Shown: positions 44,515 through 55,277, counted from the first letter of the stretch. The stretch: 64,000 bases of DNA from Labyrinthula sp. Ha (GCA_015227615.1 JAALGZ010000001.1:310001-374000), one strand, 5' to 3'. Numbers and translations: made by a program. The notes: generated by a model from the letters alone, not told the origin.

Positions 44515-47060
44515 TCAATACTTAGTTAGAAAGTTTTCTTCAACTTCTTCATCTAAACTGCACAATTCTTCAACTATACTTTGAATTTTTGTCCATATCA
44601 AAGTATTTATTTTATAACCTATATAGTTAAAAATCATTATATTTTCTATATTTATGTAAATATCTAAAATGCTTCCAGCTCCAAAAATAAACCTTGCAAA
44701 CGAGTTAAATAGAAAAGAATCAATCAAACTATCTTCACTTAAGGAAATAGAAATAACTTTCAGAAAGGTTGTTTTTGTAATTGGTTGTGGAAAATTTACC
44801 TTTTTCAAATTACCATAGAATCCTTTCAACTTTTTATCTTTCACTTCAGGAAGCAATTCAGGAACAACAAGAGCTTTTTTCTTTCTTGGATCAACAAATA
44901 AAATTAAACTATGTAATGCAAGGTGCAAAACATATTCTCTTTCTTTTCTTGTATATTGCTTGAGTAGAACATCAAATAGATTCTTTCTTATAATCCCAGT
45001 GTCAATATATTTTCTATAGTTTGAAAATACTTTATTATTTGTTCTAAAAGCAAGTTGATGAAAACTTTCATCACGAATGAAACTTCTCAAAGCTTGAGCT
45101 AAAAAAGAAGGTGCAAAAAATATAAAATTTTTACTTTCAGATAAATTAATATCTTTGAAATAAGAAATAATTATTTCTTTAGAATATCTTTCTAACATTT
45201 CTTCCATTTCTTCTTCAGAAAAGTTACATTTTTTAGCTTTTAGTTTAAACTTTTCAACTGTAATATAACTTGATTCTTCTCGACAGTTATCCAGAAACAG
45301 TACATAAATAGATTTAACCCGTATACCTATAAATAATCCGCTATAGAACAACACCATATATGCAACTATGCTCCTTAACCGGTCTTTGATTAAATTCCCA
45401 CGAAACTTGTCAGAACAAAAACCATTTTCAACAGGAAAGAAAATAGTTTCTTTATCTTTAAGAATATTTAATTCCCCAGAGAGTTCAGAAAGAAAAGATT
45501 TAATTGTATAGTTTACTTTTTCAAGTGTTTTATTTTTCTTTAAAAAAGTATTTAAAAAAGTTCCAATAAACATAACAGGTGCTTTTGGAGAATTTTTTAA
45601 AATACTTTCACACCAAAATTTTAATCTGTATAAATCCTTTTCTTTTAACTTTGTTAGATTAAAAACAACTAAATAATAAGCATTTTTGTTCATAAAAATA
45701 TGATGAACAGAAGAAAAAACTTCTTGTCCAAAATCGTAAACACGAAAATAAATATCATGACTTTGAAAACCTGAATCATAAGAACGTGTTGTGTACTGTT
45801 CAATAAAACCTTTCTCTTTTATAGTTCTTGTAATCAACTCATCTTTAGAATCTAAGTTATATTTTGACTCTTTTTGAACTTCATCTTCAATAAAATATCC
45901 AATACACAACATATCTTTAACTCTGTGAACACTCAGATCGTATTTTGCAAGTGGTTTAAAATTTTTGTTGCCAACTTGAAATATTTGATAATCTTCAAAA
46001 ACTAAATTAGATTGTGTTTCTCTTTGGAAACTTTTTCCAGAGAAGTTTCTTAATAAAGAATTTTTCCAGTTCTTCCATCACCTAAGAATAAAACTAAACT
46101 AAATAAAATACCCATAAGAATAAGTGGAATTTCGTTTAGCACCTCTTCTTTTTCATATTGTGTTTGCAAAGCAGACTGAACAAGTTTTTTCAATATTTCA
46201 CTTTTCCCTTTAGGTTCAACAAAAGTATCATAGAATCGAATATCAAGAATAGAAGGATGTGAATCAGCTATTTTTTTTAACTTAATAATATCTTCTTCTT
46301 CTAGCTTTTTGGATTCGTATAATGCAGAATATATTAAAATTTTTATTATTTCATTCGTTTTCAAGTAGATTTTAATAGCTGAAATAATAACTTTATCTTG
46401 AACCTTTTCTTCAATACTAAGAATTCAATATTTTCATAAGAAATGCCTTATTTTTAAAAGTGTTTTATTAAAAGATAAACTTTTAAATATATTTGATAAA
46501 TATTTTGAGCTGAATTTATTATTAGTTAGACTAAATAAAATATAAAATATTTATACTCAATATCTCTTACACTGATTGATTTCAAGAAACTGCAAAAAGA
46601 ACTTACTTCAGGAATATTACACTCGTCAAATCTAAACTAAACATATAAAAAAATATAATTCAATTTATTCGGTTTCAATATTTTAAGTTCTTGAAGGTTT
46701 TTAAAGTTTTTTTCACTGAATCTACAACGCTCAAAACTAAACTAAAAGAAACAAAACAAAATACTGCAGTGCTTTCACAGCCTGAAAATATAGGATAAAA
46801 CTTAGATATATTAGTTTAACAGCATCAAAGGGACAACATTCAAACCTAATATGAGAATAAAAGAAGATAGAATACCATACAGTAGACACTTCTTTATCTG
46901 ATTGGAATCCTTTGATAAACCGTATTATCTCTGTTTTGAACTTCTTTGGGTTTATTGGATTTCCATATTTATCGTGTTCCCTTTTAATAATTAAGCTAAT
47001 TAAGATATCATATAATTTCAAAATATCTTTTATCACGTCTTTCTTCACATTGTTGTTTGA
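44515..47060 (-). CDS. LRR-Roc-COR (ROCO-family) GTPase, frame interrupted at the P-loop
   Basis: ROCO proteins are large Ras-like GTPases with a dimerising COR domain; LRRK kinases belong here. Minus-strand pieces in order: N-terminal helices (about 47.05-46.9 kb); leucine-rich repeats with several short introns, ending in NNKFSSKYLSNIFKSLSFNK and KIYLKTNEIIKIL; a P-loop (MGDGRTGK); Roc switch II DFGQEVFSSVHHIF; the strand YYLVVFNLTK; then COR to the stop at 44515. No kinase domain follows. Well-supported introns: 46556-46531 (26 nt), 46446-46417 (30 nt, GC-AG), 46111-46082 (30 nt). The exon after the P-loop is one base short of an open frame at a run of five T (46061-46065, plus strand), so this is either a dying gene or a sequence error. 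A splice near 46.64 kb also lacks a clear donor. The 5' end is uncertain. Composition is very AT-rich. Confidence 0.65.
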
Positions 47061-47138
47061 TTGACTTCATATTTTTTTGTCTATTTGTTCAAATTCAAGT
47101 TCTTTAGGGAGTTAATTTGGATATATAGCCTAACTCTC

Positions 47139-47409
47139 TTACAAGTAGGATTTCTTAACTAAACGGTCTACTGCGGTAACGGTATGTTCCAAACTTCTGG
47201 GTAATCTCTTAAACTTAAGATTCCTTCTGTAAAACAAATTCAAAATCAAACAATTTCGGTGGTAAAAGAAAGAAAACTACTTGTAGGAACAATAAAACAG
47301 AGCATAAAGTAGTCAAAAGAGGTTTCTTAAGGTATAAGAGCCGCTTTGAGTTGGAGGAAGATGGAGCTTTGCAATTTGTTTCGTGTTTAAAACCTTCTTG
47401 ACTGCGCAT
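47139..47409 (-). CDS. Possible small single-pass membrane protein (81 aa)
   Basis: ATG 47409 opens a frame with a polar N-terminus (MRSQEGFKHETNCK), one clear hydrophobic segment (LTTLCSVLLFLQVVFFLLPP) and, after removal of a 25-nt GT-AG candidate intron at 47251-47227, a basic C-terminus (LRNLKFKRLPRSLEHTVTAV) ending at 47139. The joined exons (158 + 88) are a multiple of three and the downstream frame is open only when spliced. The frame is also open upstream of the ATG, so a longer protein with a missing 5' exon is possible. No family is recognised, and chance is not excluded. Confidence 0.3.
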
Positions 47410-50399
47410 TTGCGAACTCGAGTGCTTTGTGAGCAAATTGAACAAGTTAACTGGTGATAAGAGAAGTGATGCGAGGATGCAATATGTTCGAAGTTTTTCT
47501 TTCCACTCTCTAGATTTTTATGATCCGTTTTTGAAATGATGTCTTCTGATTCATGTATCTTGAACTTATAAAGTACTTTGAAAACAGAAGTGCCACTTTT
47601 TCATTCAAATACAAAACAAAAAACTACAAAAACAACTTTTTCTAATATAATACAGACTTTTTTAATTCATGAGAGCCTCCTCTGTACCAATTTATTTGTG
47701 TTTATGAGTACCTTATCCGGTGTGAACCTTAGTAGCACACATTTTCAATTGGGAATTTGTAATAATATGACAGAGATTTGTATAATTAAAACAAACAAAA
47801 GTTCAAATATTATTTTTTTCCTTTCTAAGTTACCGGAAATTGGTTCTAGATAAGGTTAGAGTTTAATTTCATGGTATTTGAATAATTGGAAGCTCAGTTT
47901 TGACTATTTTAAAGTTGAGTTTGGAGTCAAGTTAAATTAAGCCAAATAACTATTGTTGAAATTAATAGGGTAGTTCTTGGAGTTTTCTCAAACAAAACCC
48001 AGAGGTACTCTAAGTCATCTATAGATCTGGGTTACAACCATTTTTCAGGATGTTTCGTTACTTGCTATCATCCATTCAGGAACATTTGACATTTAAGGGT
48101 ATTCTTTTTCAGAGTTTTTGAGATCATGGAAATAGGATACATTGTTAGGAAGCCCTTACAGAATCTTTCAATTCTTGAGCAAAGCATCTTCTAGGCACAA
48201 GTTAATCCATTCTTTTGATTCGTGAGATTCTTTTAAGCTCTAAAGGAGTATTTCTTGAGGTATTACACGGACTAAAGTTGAGAAAAACAACATCTCACAC
48301 CAATATAGATTTTTCTTTAAAAAATCATAGAAAAATTCGACGAAAATAGAATCAAATGTTACAAAAATTGTTTCTTAGATACTGGGAGCTGATCAGTACA
48401 AAAATTTAGATGATTATAGCAAGACTGAGAGATTTCGTATTTTCAGATGTGCAAATTTCAAACATTTGACTTTTCTCAGTGAAGTTTAGCTCAGTTACAA
48501 TTAACCAGAGAAGAAAATCCTTGATAAATGGTTCGAAAAGTTAGGTACGGTGATTCTCTAGGGATTGAGAATAATCATATCATCTATAGAGTTGTTCTTC
48601 GTGATATTACGTTTGAATGTATGTTTTTTTAGAGATCTGTAAACTTAGTGAAAAGGACCCTTAGAATTAGCCTTTTTTAGAGTTTAAAGTGCTCGTTCTT
48701 ATCAAATACCCTGAAAAAACACATTGCTGTAAAGTTTTTATAATGTGAAATACATTGTGGGTGATAATATTATATTTGCGAAAGATTTCGTGACAAAAAG
48801 AAATATTATATACGCTATTTTCAGTAATCATGGTTTTTTAGGCTTTATCTTATTTTAATCCTCTAAATTTTCATGTGAGTAAGTGCTAGTTTTAGCTTGC
48901 AATATGATTTAAACTTTGTAGAAGAGTTGAAATGACACTATTTATTATACGCCCATTATACTGCATTTTTGAAGAAAATGTTGATAAAGTTTTCAACATC
49001 CGGTAATAACAAAAGCCATAAAACACTATTATTTACTACTAGGTGTAGCTTTAGTATAAGAGCTAATCTTGACAGTTTACAGAGATGGTGTAACCTTTGT
49101 CTTCGTTCTTTTTTGACCGATATAAAACGAATGAGCTATATTTTTGTGGCATTCAGTGCTCCGCATCGATTTATTCTTTTTAAATCCTACACTATCCTAT
49201 ATGGCTCGAAATAAACTTAAAAGGTATTTCTAGAACTTTGCTTTATTTTTCATAGTTCAAAAAATTCATTGAGAAATGAAATTTACAATTATTTAGAAAT
49301 TAACCTAAGATACAGAATGGCGTGAAAAGAGCAGAATAGAAAAGTATCTTGCAGTTCTCAAATGCGACTAATTGAAAAACCAGTGGATAGAAATACTTTT
49401 GAAGATAAGTCCTATTACTTATAATGCCGGTTTACATAAGAATTAAGCGAGATAAAGGAGAAACAAAAATATGACTTGAAATTGATCAATATTTTTCAAG
49501 TATAGCAATACGTAGTTTAACCATATTAAATGCAGGTAAAAGTAACAGCGGGAACTATAAGCTCTTCGAATATGTTACTTAGAATATCTTAAGTTCTTAC
49601 TTGGTTCAAGAAGACGAAGTATGGGATAAGAAAATCACTTTTACTGGGGCAAGTATTAATATACAAGTTTTCGCCGGAACTTTTGGGTTTTAAAGCATGG
49701 ACAAAACCTATTTAACTTACTTGAAAGCCATATTATACATTACAAGCTGATAGCAAATAAAAACAGCTTTGAAATCATATATTTTACGCTTAATAAAATC
49801 AATATTGCGCTAAGATAGGACCCTTTCTTGGTTATGAATACATGAATTTTCTCAAGACTCACACATGATTCTATGTACTTTTCGAATTTTATTTCCTAAA
49901 AAGGCTACATATTAACTAGATGTAAAATCTAAAGGGAAAGGCTTTGGAACGATACATCTCATGTGTGCTTCAACCCACTTTAACCATGCTTTTCTCCTCA
50001 ATATTGGCTTCTTCGAGACAGAACAAACATTTTTTTAAAAATTTCAAGTCTACACACTTCATTTAGTTTTGAAGTATCAATAAGAAATGTTGAAAAAATA
50101 TTTTAGTGAGAATTTTCATAATATTACGAGGAAGAGGTGAGTTTAGAAGATGCATTTGTAGGAAAAAAAAACACAAAAAAGCCATTTATAATTATGTATA
50201 TGCACGTAATATCATACATCTTGGTGCTGGTTCTACGAAACAGGATAATTATTTTATCCACAGTTTCTGTGTGGAACATTTGCACGTGAATAGTCCATGC
50301 TGTAGCTCACACAACCTTTGTAGATTGGCCTAAGCAGCGACATAGCACCATACAACTCCTCCATATATTCTGTGGCTACCTAACACTGATTGACAAGAT
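47410..50399. other. Gene-free AT-rich interval
   Basis: About 3 kb with short, motif-free open frames on both strands. No conserved element or repeat was noticed. Confidence 0.5.
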
Positions 50400-50860
50400 T
50401 TTCAATCCTGCGAAATTATGTCAATGTTGGTAGCATTTAAAGGCCTCAAAATTTTGATCATAAAGAATTTCGGTTTCTTAAAAATCAGCATCGGGTCTCT
50501 GACATCTTCCGGGTATTCATCTTCACCATCTAAACTTTCAACGTGTACAATGGAGGGAGGTGGATTACGAGGTTGATGTCCACCCGCAATTCAATCTCTA
50601 AAGCTGTGTTCTTGCTAGTTCAACGTAGAGGCCTTCTTGTTCATCTCCTTCATACTTCTATTCCAGCTGCTAAGCCTTTTACTCTCTTCTTCTCTCCTAA
50701 GTTGATAGTAGTGCAAGTCTCTTCGCAAAATCAAAAATTCTCTTGGGTTACTCTGAGGCTTCTACTACTATCAGTGCTCACTTGTTCCAAATTTGCAGGG
50801 TTCAAACCAGTCGCATTCGAAGAGTAGAAGCTTATTGCTCACAATAGGTTTCGTTTTATT
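50400..50860 (-). pseudogene. Decayed coding-like stretch, origin unknown
   Basis: This 460-bp tract is richer in G+C than its flanks and gives coding-like minus-strand segments with charged and hydroxyl residues. It carries several interruptions and no ATG-led frame of useful length. I recognise no domain. It may be a host pseudogene or another retroelement relic; nothing in the sequence decides. Confidence 0.25.
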
Positions 50861-51314
50861 TATGTTTGTTATTTTGTATAGATAAAGTTTGTGTTCTAGT
50901 TTCAATACTTTGGGAATTATGATTTGTCCTCACAGTAGTAATATGATGCACGTAATGGACATAATCTTCCTGGCGCAGTTGGGGATGATGCGACAGATGA
51001 AGTGTTGTGCATAGATTCGATTTCCATGAATTGGGGAAGCTGTTACGGTACTACCATTCAATACTTGAAAGTCAAAAAGTTTGAAAATACAAGAAACTCA
51101 AAGTAACCATTTATCAAAGAAAACGGGCCAAGTGGCCAAAACCTCAAATGATACTCATGATATTATCAAAACTCACTCAAAGTCTGGGAAAAAACTTGAA
51201 CTCACTTAAAGTAAAATCAATATCCTCAAAATTCGTTTGATATATCATGATATTATCAAGCGGCACCCCTAGTCTAGTGTAAAGAAATCGACTCAATACC
51301 ACATTACCACAGCT
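50861..51314. other. Upstream region of the FYVE-glucosyltransferase gene
   Basis: About 450 bp without a gene. The phrase CATGATATTATCAA occurs twice (near 51157 and 51247), in both cases shortly after a run with ACTCA/TTTGA; it may be a small local duplication. No CCAAT or TATA box is obvious before the ATG at 51315. Confidence 0.4.
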
Positions 51315-53842
51315 ATGATTTCGGAAAATAGCAAAGTTTGTCTGAAAGTTGAATTAATAAACACACCAAAGCGTCTACGACTTTCTGAGCTATACCTGGA
51401 CTGCACCTCCACTCCTACATCCAAAGATATAGACCAATTAGGAACTTCTAATACCCCAAAGTTCAACGTAAGCTTACAACCAGCTACCGAGAAGAGGGAG
51501 TACACTTCGTGGGTTCCAGACTATCACGTTGACAAATGCAAACTATGCGACAATGAGTTTTCAGCTATTTTAAGAAAAGTATATATAAATATTCTATAAT
51601 TATTAGCACCATTGCAGATACTGTGGAAATATTTTTTGTGCTTACTGTGCCTGTGATTTTCTTCTGCTCCCTGGATCCTTCAAATTAAACACAACCCAAA
51701 GAGTGTGTACAAAATGTGCTGGATTGCTTAAACCACTCCAAGAATATCTGATTAAAAAATCTTGCTCAACATCTCTTTTCTTTAATGAAACCAAAGCTGT
51801 AAAACTAGACAAAATGGACACTTTTAGCAATTCAGAAGAATTCAACCTCTTTTTAACATTAGAGGAAGAAAACTCAACTATAACTGATTCCCTGATTGAG
51901 ATTCGTGTTTACAAAAGTCAAGCAAAAACAGATTGCCTAGGAAAAGTTCAAACTACTCTTTTAAAACTCTTACACGCTCACAAACAGGAAAAAATTCTCT
52001 TGGTTGAAAGTTTACACAGCTCAAGTTTAGTAGTCCAAAATAAAGAGCATCTGCCTCTAGCTCTTCATCTAAAAGTTCTACCTCTACACCTACCTAAACC
52101 TTCAACCCAGCTACAATTTAAAAAACATATTATGATGATAACCAGAGGAACTCGCGGAGACATTCAACCTTTTCTCAGTTTAGCACTAGGTCTAGCAGAA
52201 CTTAAAAACTTCCACGTTACTTTGTGCACAGAATCTAGGTATGAGGAATACATCTTAAAACACACTAAAGATCTATCTCAAGGTAAAGTGGAGTTCAAAT
52301 CCGTTGGTGGCGATACCCAAAGAACCGTTGATGGAAAGTTAGGAAAATGGGCCATTGGGTTGGAATCTGATTTAATGAACACGCTGATGCTATCGAGATC
52401 CGAAGTTCAGTTCTTTGATTCTGAACCAGCTGTATATTTTCACGCTAAAATCTTGAAACCAGATTACCTAATCTTTGGGTTCACAAGTAGATTATGCTCT
52501 GTTTTTTTATGTTTAGTGGCTGCTGTGACAATGAACGTGAGTGAAGCTTTAAATATCCCATTGCTTGGATTTGTTCTGCAACCAACTTGCATCCCAACCA
52601 AAGAGTTTCCTCCTATAATCCCCTTAGATCAATCCACTTACACTAACCTCTCCATCCTTTCTACGCAGCAAAGAAATGGGAACCAGCATAAAGTGTTGGC
52701 GCATTTAAAAGAAATATTTGAGAATAATCCCATAACTGCACATTTGAACACTATGCGAGCTAGTAGAGGGTTAATCACCTTTAGTCAGAGAGAAGAGGGC
52801 AGATATACTATTGTAAACGCTATAGGAGCTACTGGGTTTCCAATCTTCAATAAAACTTGGAAAGAACTGACTATCAAGAAAGTTCCACTTATTTTACCCA
52901 TAGAGTAATTTTTTTGGTTTCATTAACTTTAGTGAGATCTATTTTGGACCAAAGCCTTCAAACTGGAGTGAAAACACAATCTTCACAGAGTGTATTTTTC
53001 TTCGAGGAAAAAAAGTGCCTAAAATATCACAGCAGCTGAACAAATTCATACAGTTGAATAAAGATAATGGTCAAAAACTTGTAGTGCTGGCGTTTTCTTC
53101 CATGCCTGTATCAGCTAAGAAGATCTTGAAGATAGCCAACTTACTCATTCAAAAAGTAAATCCTTCAGTTTCTGTTATAGCTGTTGTTGGGGATAAAAAC
53201 TACGCGAAACTTTCCCAGAGTTTACATTTCTCTCCTGAACACAATACTTTAGCAGCTGATCAGACTGGTTCTACCTTTTGGGATTATGCACCCAGTATAC
53301 CTTTCACGGGAAGTAGAAATCTAAAGAGTAGTCTTCTGAAAGCTCTTCAGAAAGATATAAATGAGCAAAGGTTCTTCATTCTCTCCAAGACTCCGTTTAA
53401 CAAGTTATTTCCACTTGTCGATTGCGTTATACATCATGGAGGTTTAGGTACAACATCAGAAGTTATCCTTAGTGGTAATCCCTCGATTGTTACAGGAGTT
53501 CTTCTTTTTGATCAAAGATTTTGGGGTCTAAGATGTCAAAAGCTAGGAATAGGACCATATCCAGTTCATATAAATAGATTTCCTTCAGTTTGTGTAGAAT
53601 ATGTTTCAGAAGCAGTTTCTCCCGGTGCCAAATGGAAAAGGAGTGTAGTCAAACTTCAGCAGAAAGTACTTGCAAAACTTCAAACGAAGCATGAAATTCA
53701 TGATGGTGTTCGGGAAAATGTGGAACAAGTAGAGAACATGCTCCCGAAGGCAAAGGTATACCGATATGAGAAGCCAGAAACTCTTATGAATAAAGCCATG
53801 AACGCCGCGATTGAAAGTTTTCAGACATACACACCATTCTAA
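51315..53842 (+). CDS. FYVE zinc finger-sterol glucosyltransferase fusion (813 aa)
   Basis: Four exons: 51315-51578, 51607-52486, 52517-52904, 52933-53842; introns of 28, 30 and 28 nt, all GT-AG. Residues 66-128 are a complete FYVE domain: WVPD, RKHHCRYCG, RVC and eight zinc-ligand cysteines (75, 78, 91, 94, 99, 102, 122, 125). FYVE domains bind phosphatidylinositol 3-phosphate on endosomes. A stretch at about 145-255 has a C2-like feel (RVYKSQAKTDCLGKV) but is unproven. From residue 264 a GT1-type UDP-glucose:sterol glucosyltransferase follows: MMITRGTRGDIQPFLSLALG, then EALNIPLLGF, YFGPKPSNW, and the donor-binding HHGGLGTTSE (678-687), where most relatives have HHGGAGTT. The protein would glucosylate sterols at PI3P-bearing membranes. 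Intron 2 is 30 nt without a stop, so its retention would add ten residues. Introns 1 and 3 are fixed by homology. Confidence 0.88.
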
Positions 53843-53930
53843 AATTCATTCAGTAATGTTCTAACAGTAAAGTAACGGAAATTGTATTATGCAAACTCCG
53901 TGTGATTAGTATAAAGGAAATGTCAGTTTC

Positions 53931-54060
53931 TTGCCAATAACGTTAATATTGTATTATTACCGGGGATTAGTTACAAGGTATTCCTTCAAACCAATCAAAT
54001 TTTGTATTTCATTTTCTTAACCAATAATATTGTATATAAAAAATTCATATCCAGTTCTCA
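53931..54060 (+). promoter_or_regulatory. Promoter of the G-alpha-like gene: three CCAAT boxes and a TATA-like element
   Basis: CCAAT occurs at 53934-53938, 53991-53995 and 54021-54025, followed by TATATAAA at 54033-54040. The order and spacing are those of a conventional RNA polymerase II promoter with the start of transcription near 54065. This is inferred from motifs only. Confidence 0.5.
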
Positions 54061-54147
54061 ATGGGAGAAGTTAAATGTTTCTTAGCGTATGCAGCATTTT
54101 ACCCAGTAGTGAAACGTAGTATAAAAAGTGTGAAGAAGTTAATCTAA
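54061..54147 (+). CDS. Upstream ORF in the leader of the G-alpha-like gene (28 aa)
   Basis: ATG 54061 opens a 28-codon frame ending TAA at 54147, about 20 bp after the TATA-like box and 33 bp before the main ATG. If transcription starts upstream of it, scanning ribosomes would meet it first, which usually lowers translation of the main frame. The peptide is basic and hydrophobic without a known motif. It may simply lie upstream of the transcription start. Confidence 0.3.
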   Translation: MGEVKCFLAYAAFYPVVKRSIKSVKKLI

Positions 54148-54180
54148 CCGTTGAGTTAACAAAAGAAATTATTGAAAATA

Positions 54181-55251
54181 ATGGGTCAGATAAACTCAGG
54201 GGTAGTTCAACCAACCTCTGACGAAAGCGATGAGGGTAAAGAAAAGAGTTTCTCTGTGTCCTTTTTTAAAAAGTTCTCACGCCCTGCAATGAAAATGAGA
54301 ATGTCGAAGGAGGAAGACTTGGCACAGCTTCGTGAAATAAGTAAGTGTGTTCTCGTCGGCCCTGACGGAGGGGGAAAAAGTACGCTGTTTAACCAGCTGA
54401 TATATTTATCGTATAAAACCAAAGGCAAAGAGGCTGCATTAGTTAAACTTCAAAAACGGATGAACTTAGCACATATAACACAAGGATATGTTCTCGACTT
54501 GCTTGCTACTTTTGTCAATAAAGCAAAACCAAATTTAAAAGAATTTCTGCCTTTGATTAAGCGGCTACAACACCTCTCTCAAAATGGAAGCTTAGACATA
54601 TCTGAAGAAGAGCAGCTTAGGTTAAATGACCTTAGATCTGAGTTGATGCAACAGGAAAATCTAGCCCTTATGAGGCAACTCGATCTCAAGGCTTTAGAAT
54701 ACTTTGTGCATCGAATTTCAGAAATATTCAGCTCAAAATATATTCCGACTCAAAGCAATATTCTTCGGACAAGAGTGAAAACAGCTGGCAGGTTTGAAGT
54801 TGTTGTTTCTACTAATTTTGCTGACGAAGAGCAGTTTAAACTTGTAGATGTTGGCGGTGGGAGAACAGAGCGGAAGAAATGGCGAATGATTGCTCAAGAT
54901 GCACATATAATTGTATTTTGTGCTAGTGCATTAGATTTACATAAAGATGCTACAAGAACTCTTAGAATCTTTCGCGACTATTTACAACGGGTACATCAAA
55001 GAGGAGCTAAGCTCATCTTGCTGCTGAGTCACACAGATGCCCTTTCTGAAGAAGTTGGGGAAGATGAATACCAGGAGACTTTGTTCAAGTTCGGTTCTGA
55101 GTTTGAGAAAATATCTGTCGAAGAACAAGTTACAATAAGTCTTCTTAGAAACTTAAGTTTTCTAAGCCTTGAAGAAGTGACTGCTGTCGTGCAAGATATG
55201 GAAACCGTGTTGTCAAATGCAGCAAAGGGAAATAACTTTCTTTTGTCTTAA
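54181..55251 (+). CDS. Divergent heterotrimeric G-protein alpha subunit-like GTPase (356 aa)
   Basis: A single-exon G-alpha homologue. It begins MGQINS, a good N-myristoylation signal as in true G-alpha proteins; this and the TTG-only extension upstream fix ATG 54181. The P-loop is GPDGGGKST (60-68) instead of GAGESGKST. A helical insert of about 110 residues follows. Switch I keeps the arginine in ILRTRVKTAG. Switch II reads DVGGGRTERKKW (223-234): the catalytic Gln of DVGGQR is Gly227. The guanine-specificity NKxD is SHTD (283-286). The C-terminal receptor-contact helix is shortened and lacks the usual final pattern. In G-alpha, loss of this Gln strongly slows GTP hydrolysis, and loss of NKxD weakens guanine selectivity, so this protein may be a constitutively loaded or non-classical switch. 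It is in tandem with the FYVE-glucosyltransferase gene. Confidence 0.85.
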   Translation: MGQINSGVVQPTSDESDEGKEKSFSVSFFKKFSRPAMKMRMSKEEDLAQLREISKCVLVGPDGGGKSTLFNQLIYLSYKTKGKEAALVKLQKRMNLAHITQGYVLDLLATFVNKAKPNLKEFLPLIKRLQHLSQNGSLDISEEEQLRLNDLRSELMQQENLALMRQLDLKALEYFVHRISEIFSSKYIPTQSNILRTRVKTAGRFEVVVSTNFADEEQFKLVDVGGGRTERKKWRMIAQDAHIIVFCASALDLHKDATRTLRIFRDYLQRVHQRGAKLILLLSHTDALSEEVGEDEYQETLFKFGSEFEKISVEEQVTISLLRNLSFLSLEEVTAVVQDMETVLSNAAKGNNFLLS

Positions 55252-55277
55252 CTGATTTTCCTGAATATGTTTTTCTA

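Noticed and set aside
50543-50827. 94-codon plus-strand frame MYNGGRW...
   Set aside because: Starts without a canonical ATG context and lies opposite coding-like minus-strand sequence; treated as part of the decayed block.
54181-55251. Arf/Arl or other small GTPase instead of G-alpha
   Set aside because: The helical insert between P-loop and switch I, the R-T-R-V-K-T-x-G switch I and RTERKKW are G-alpha features.
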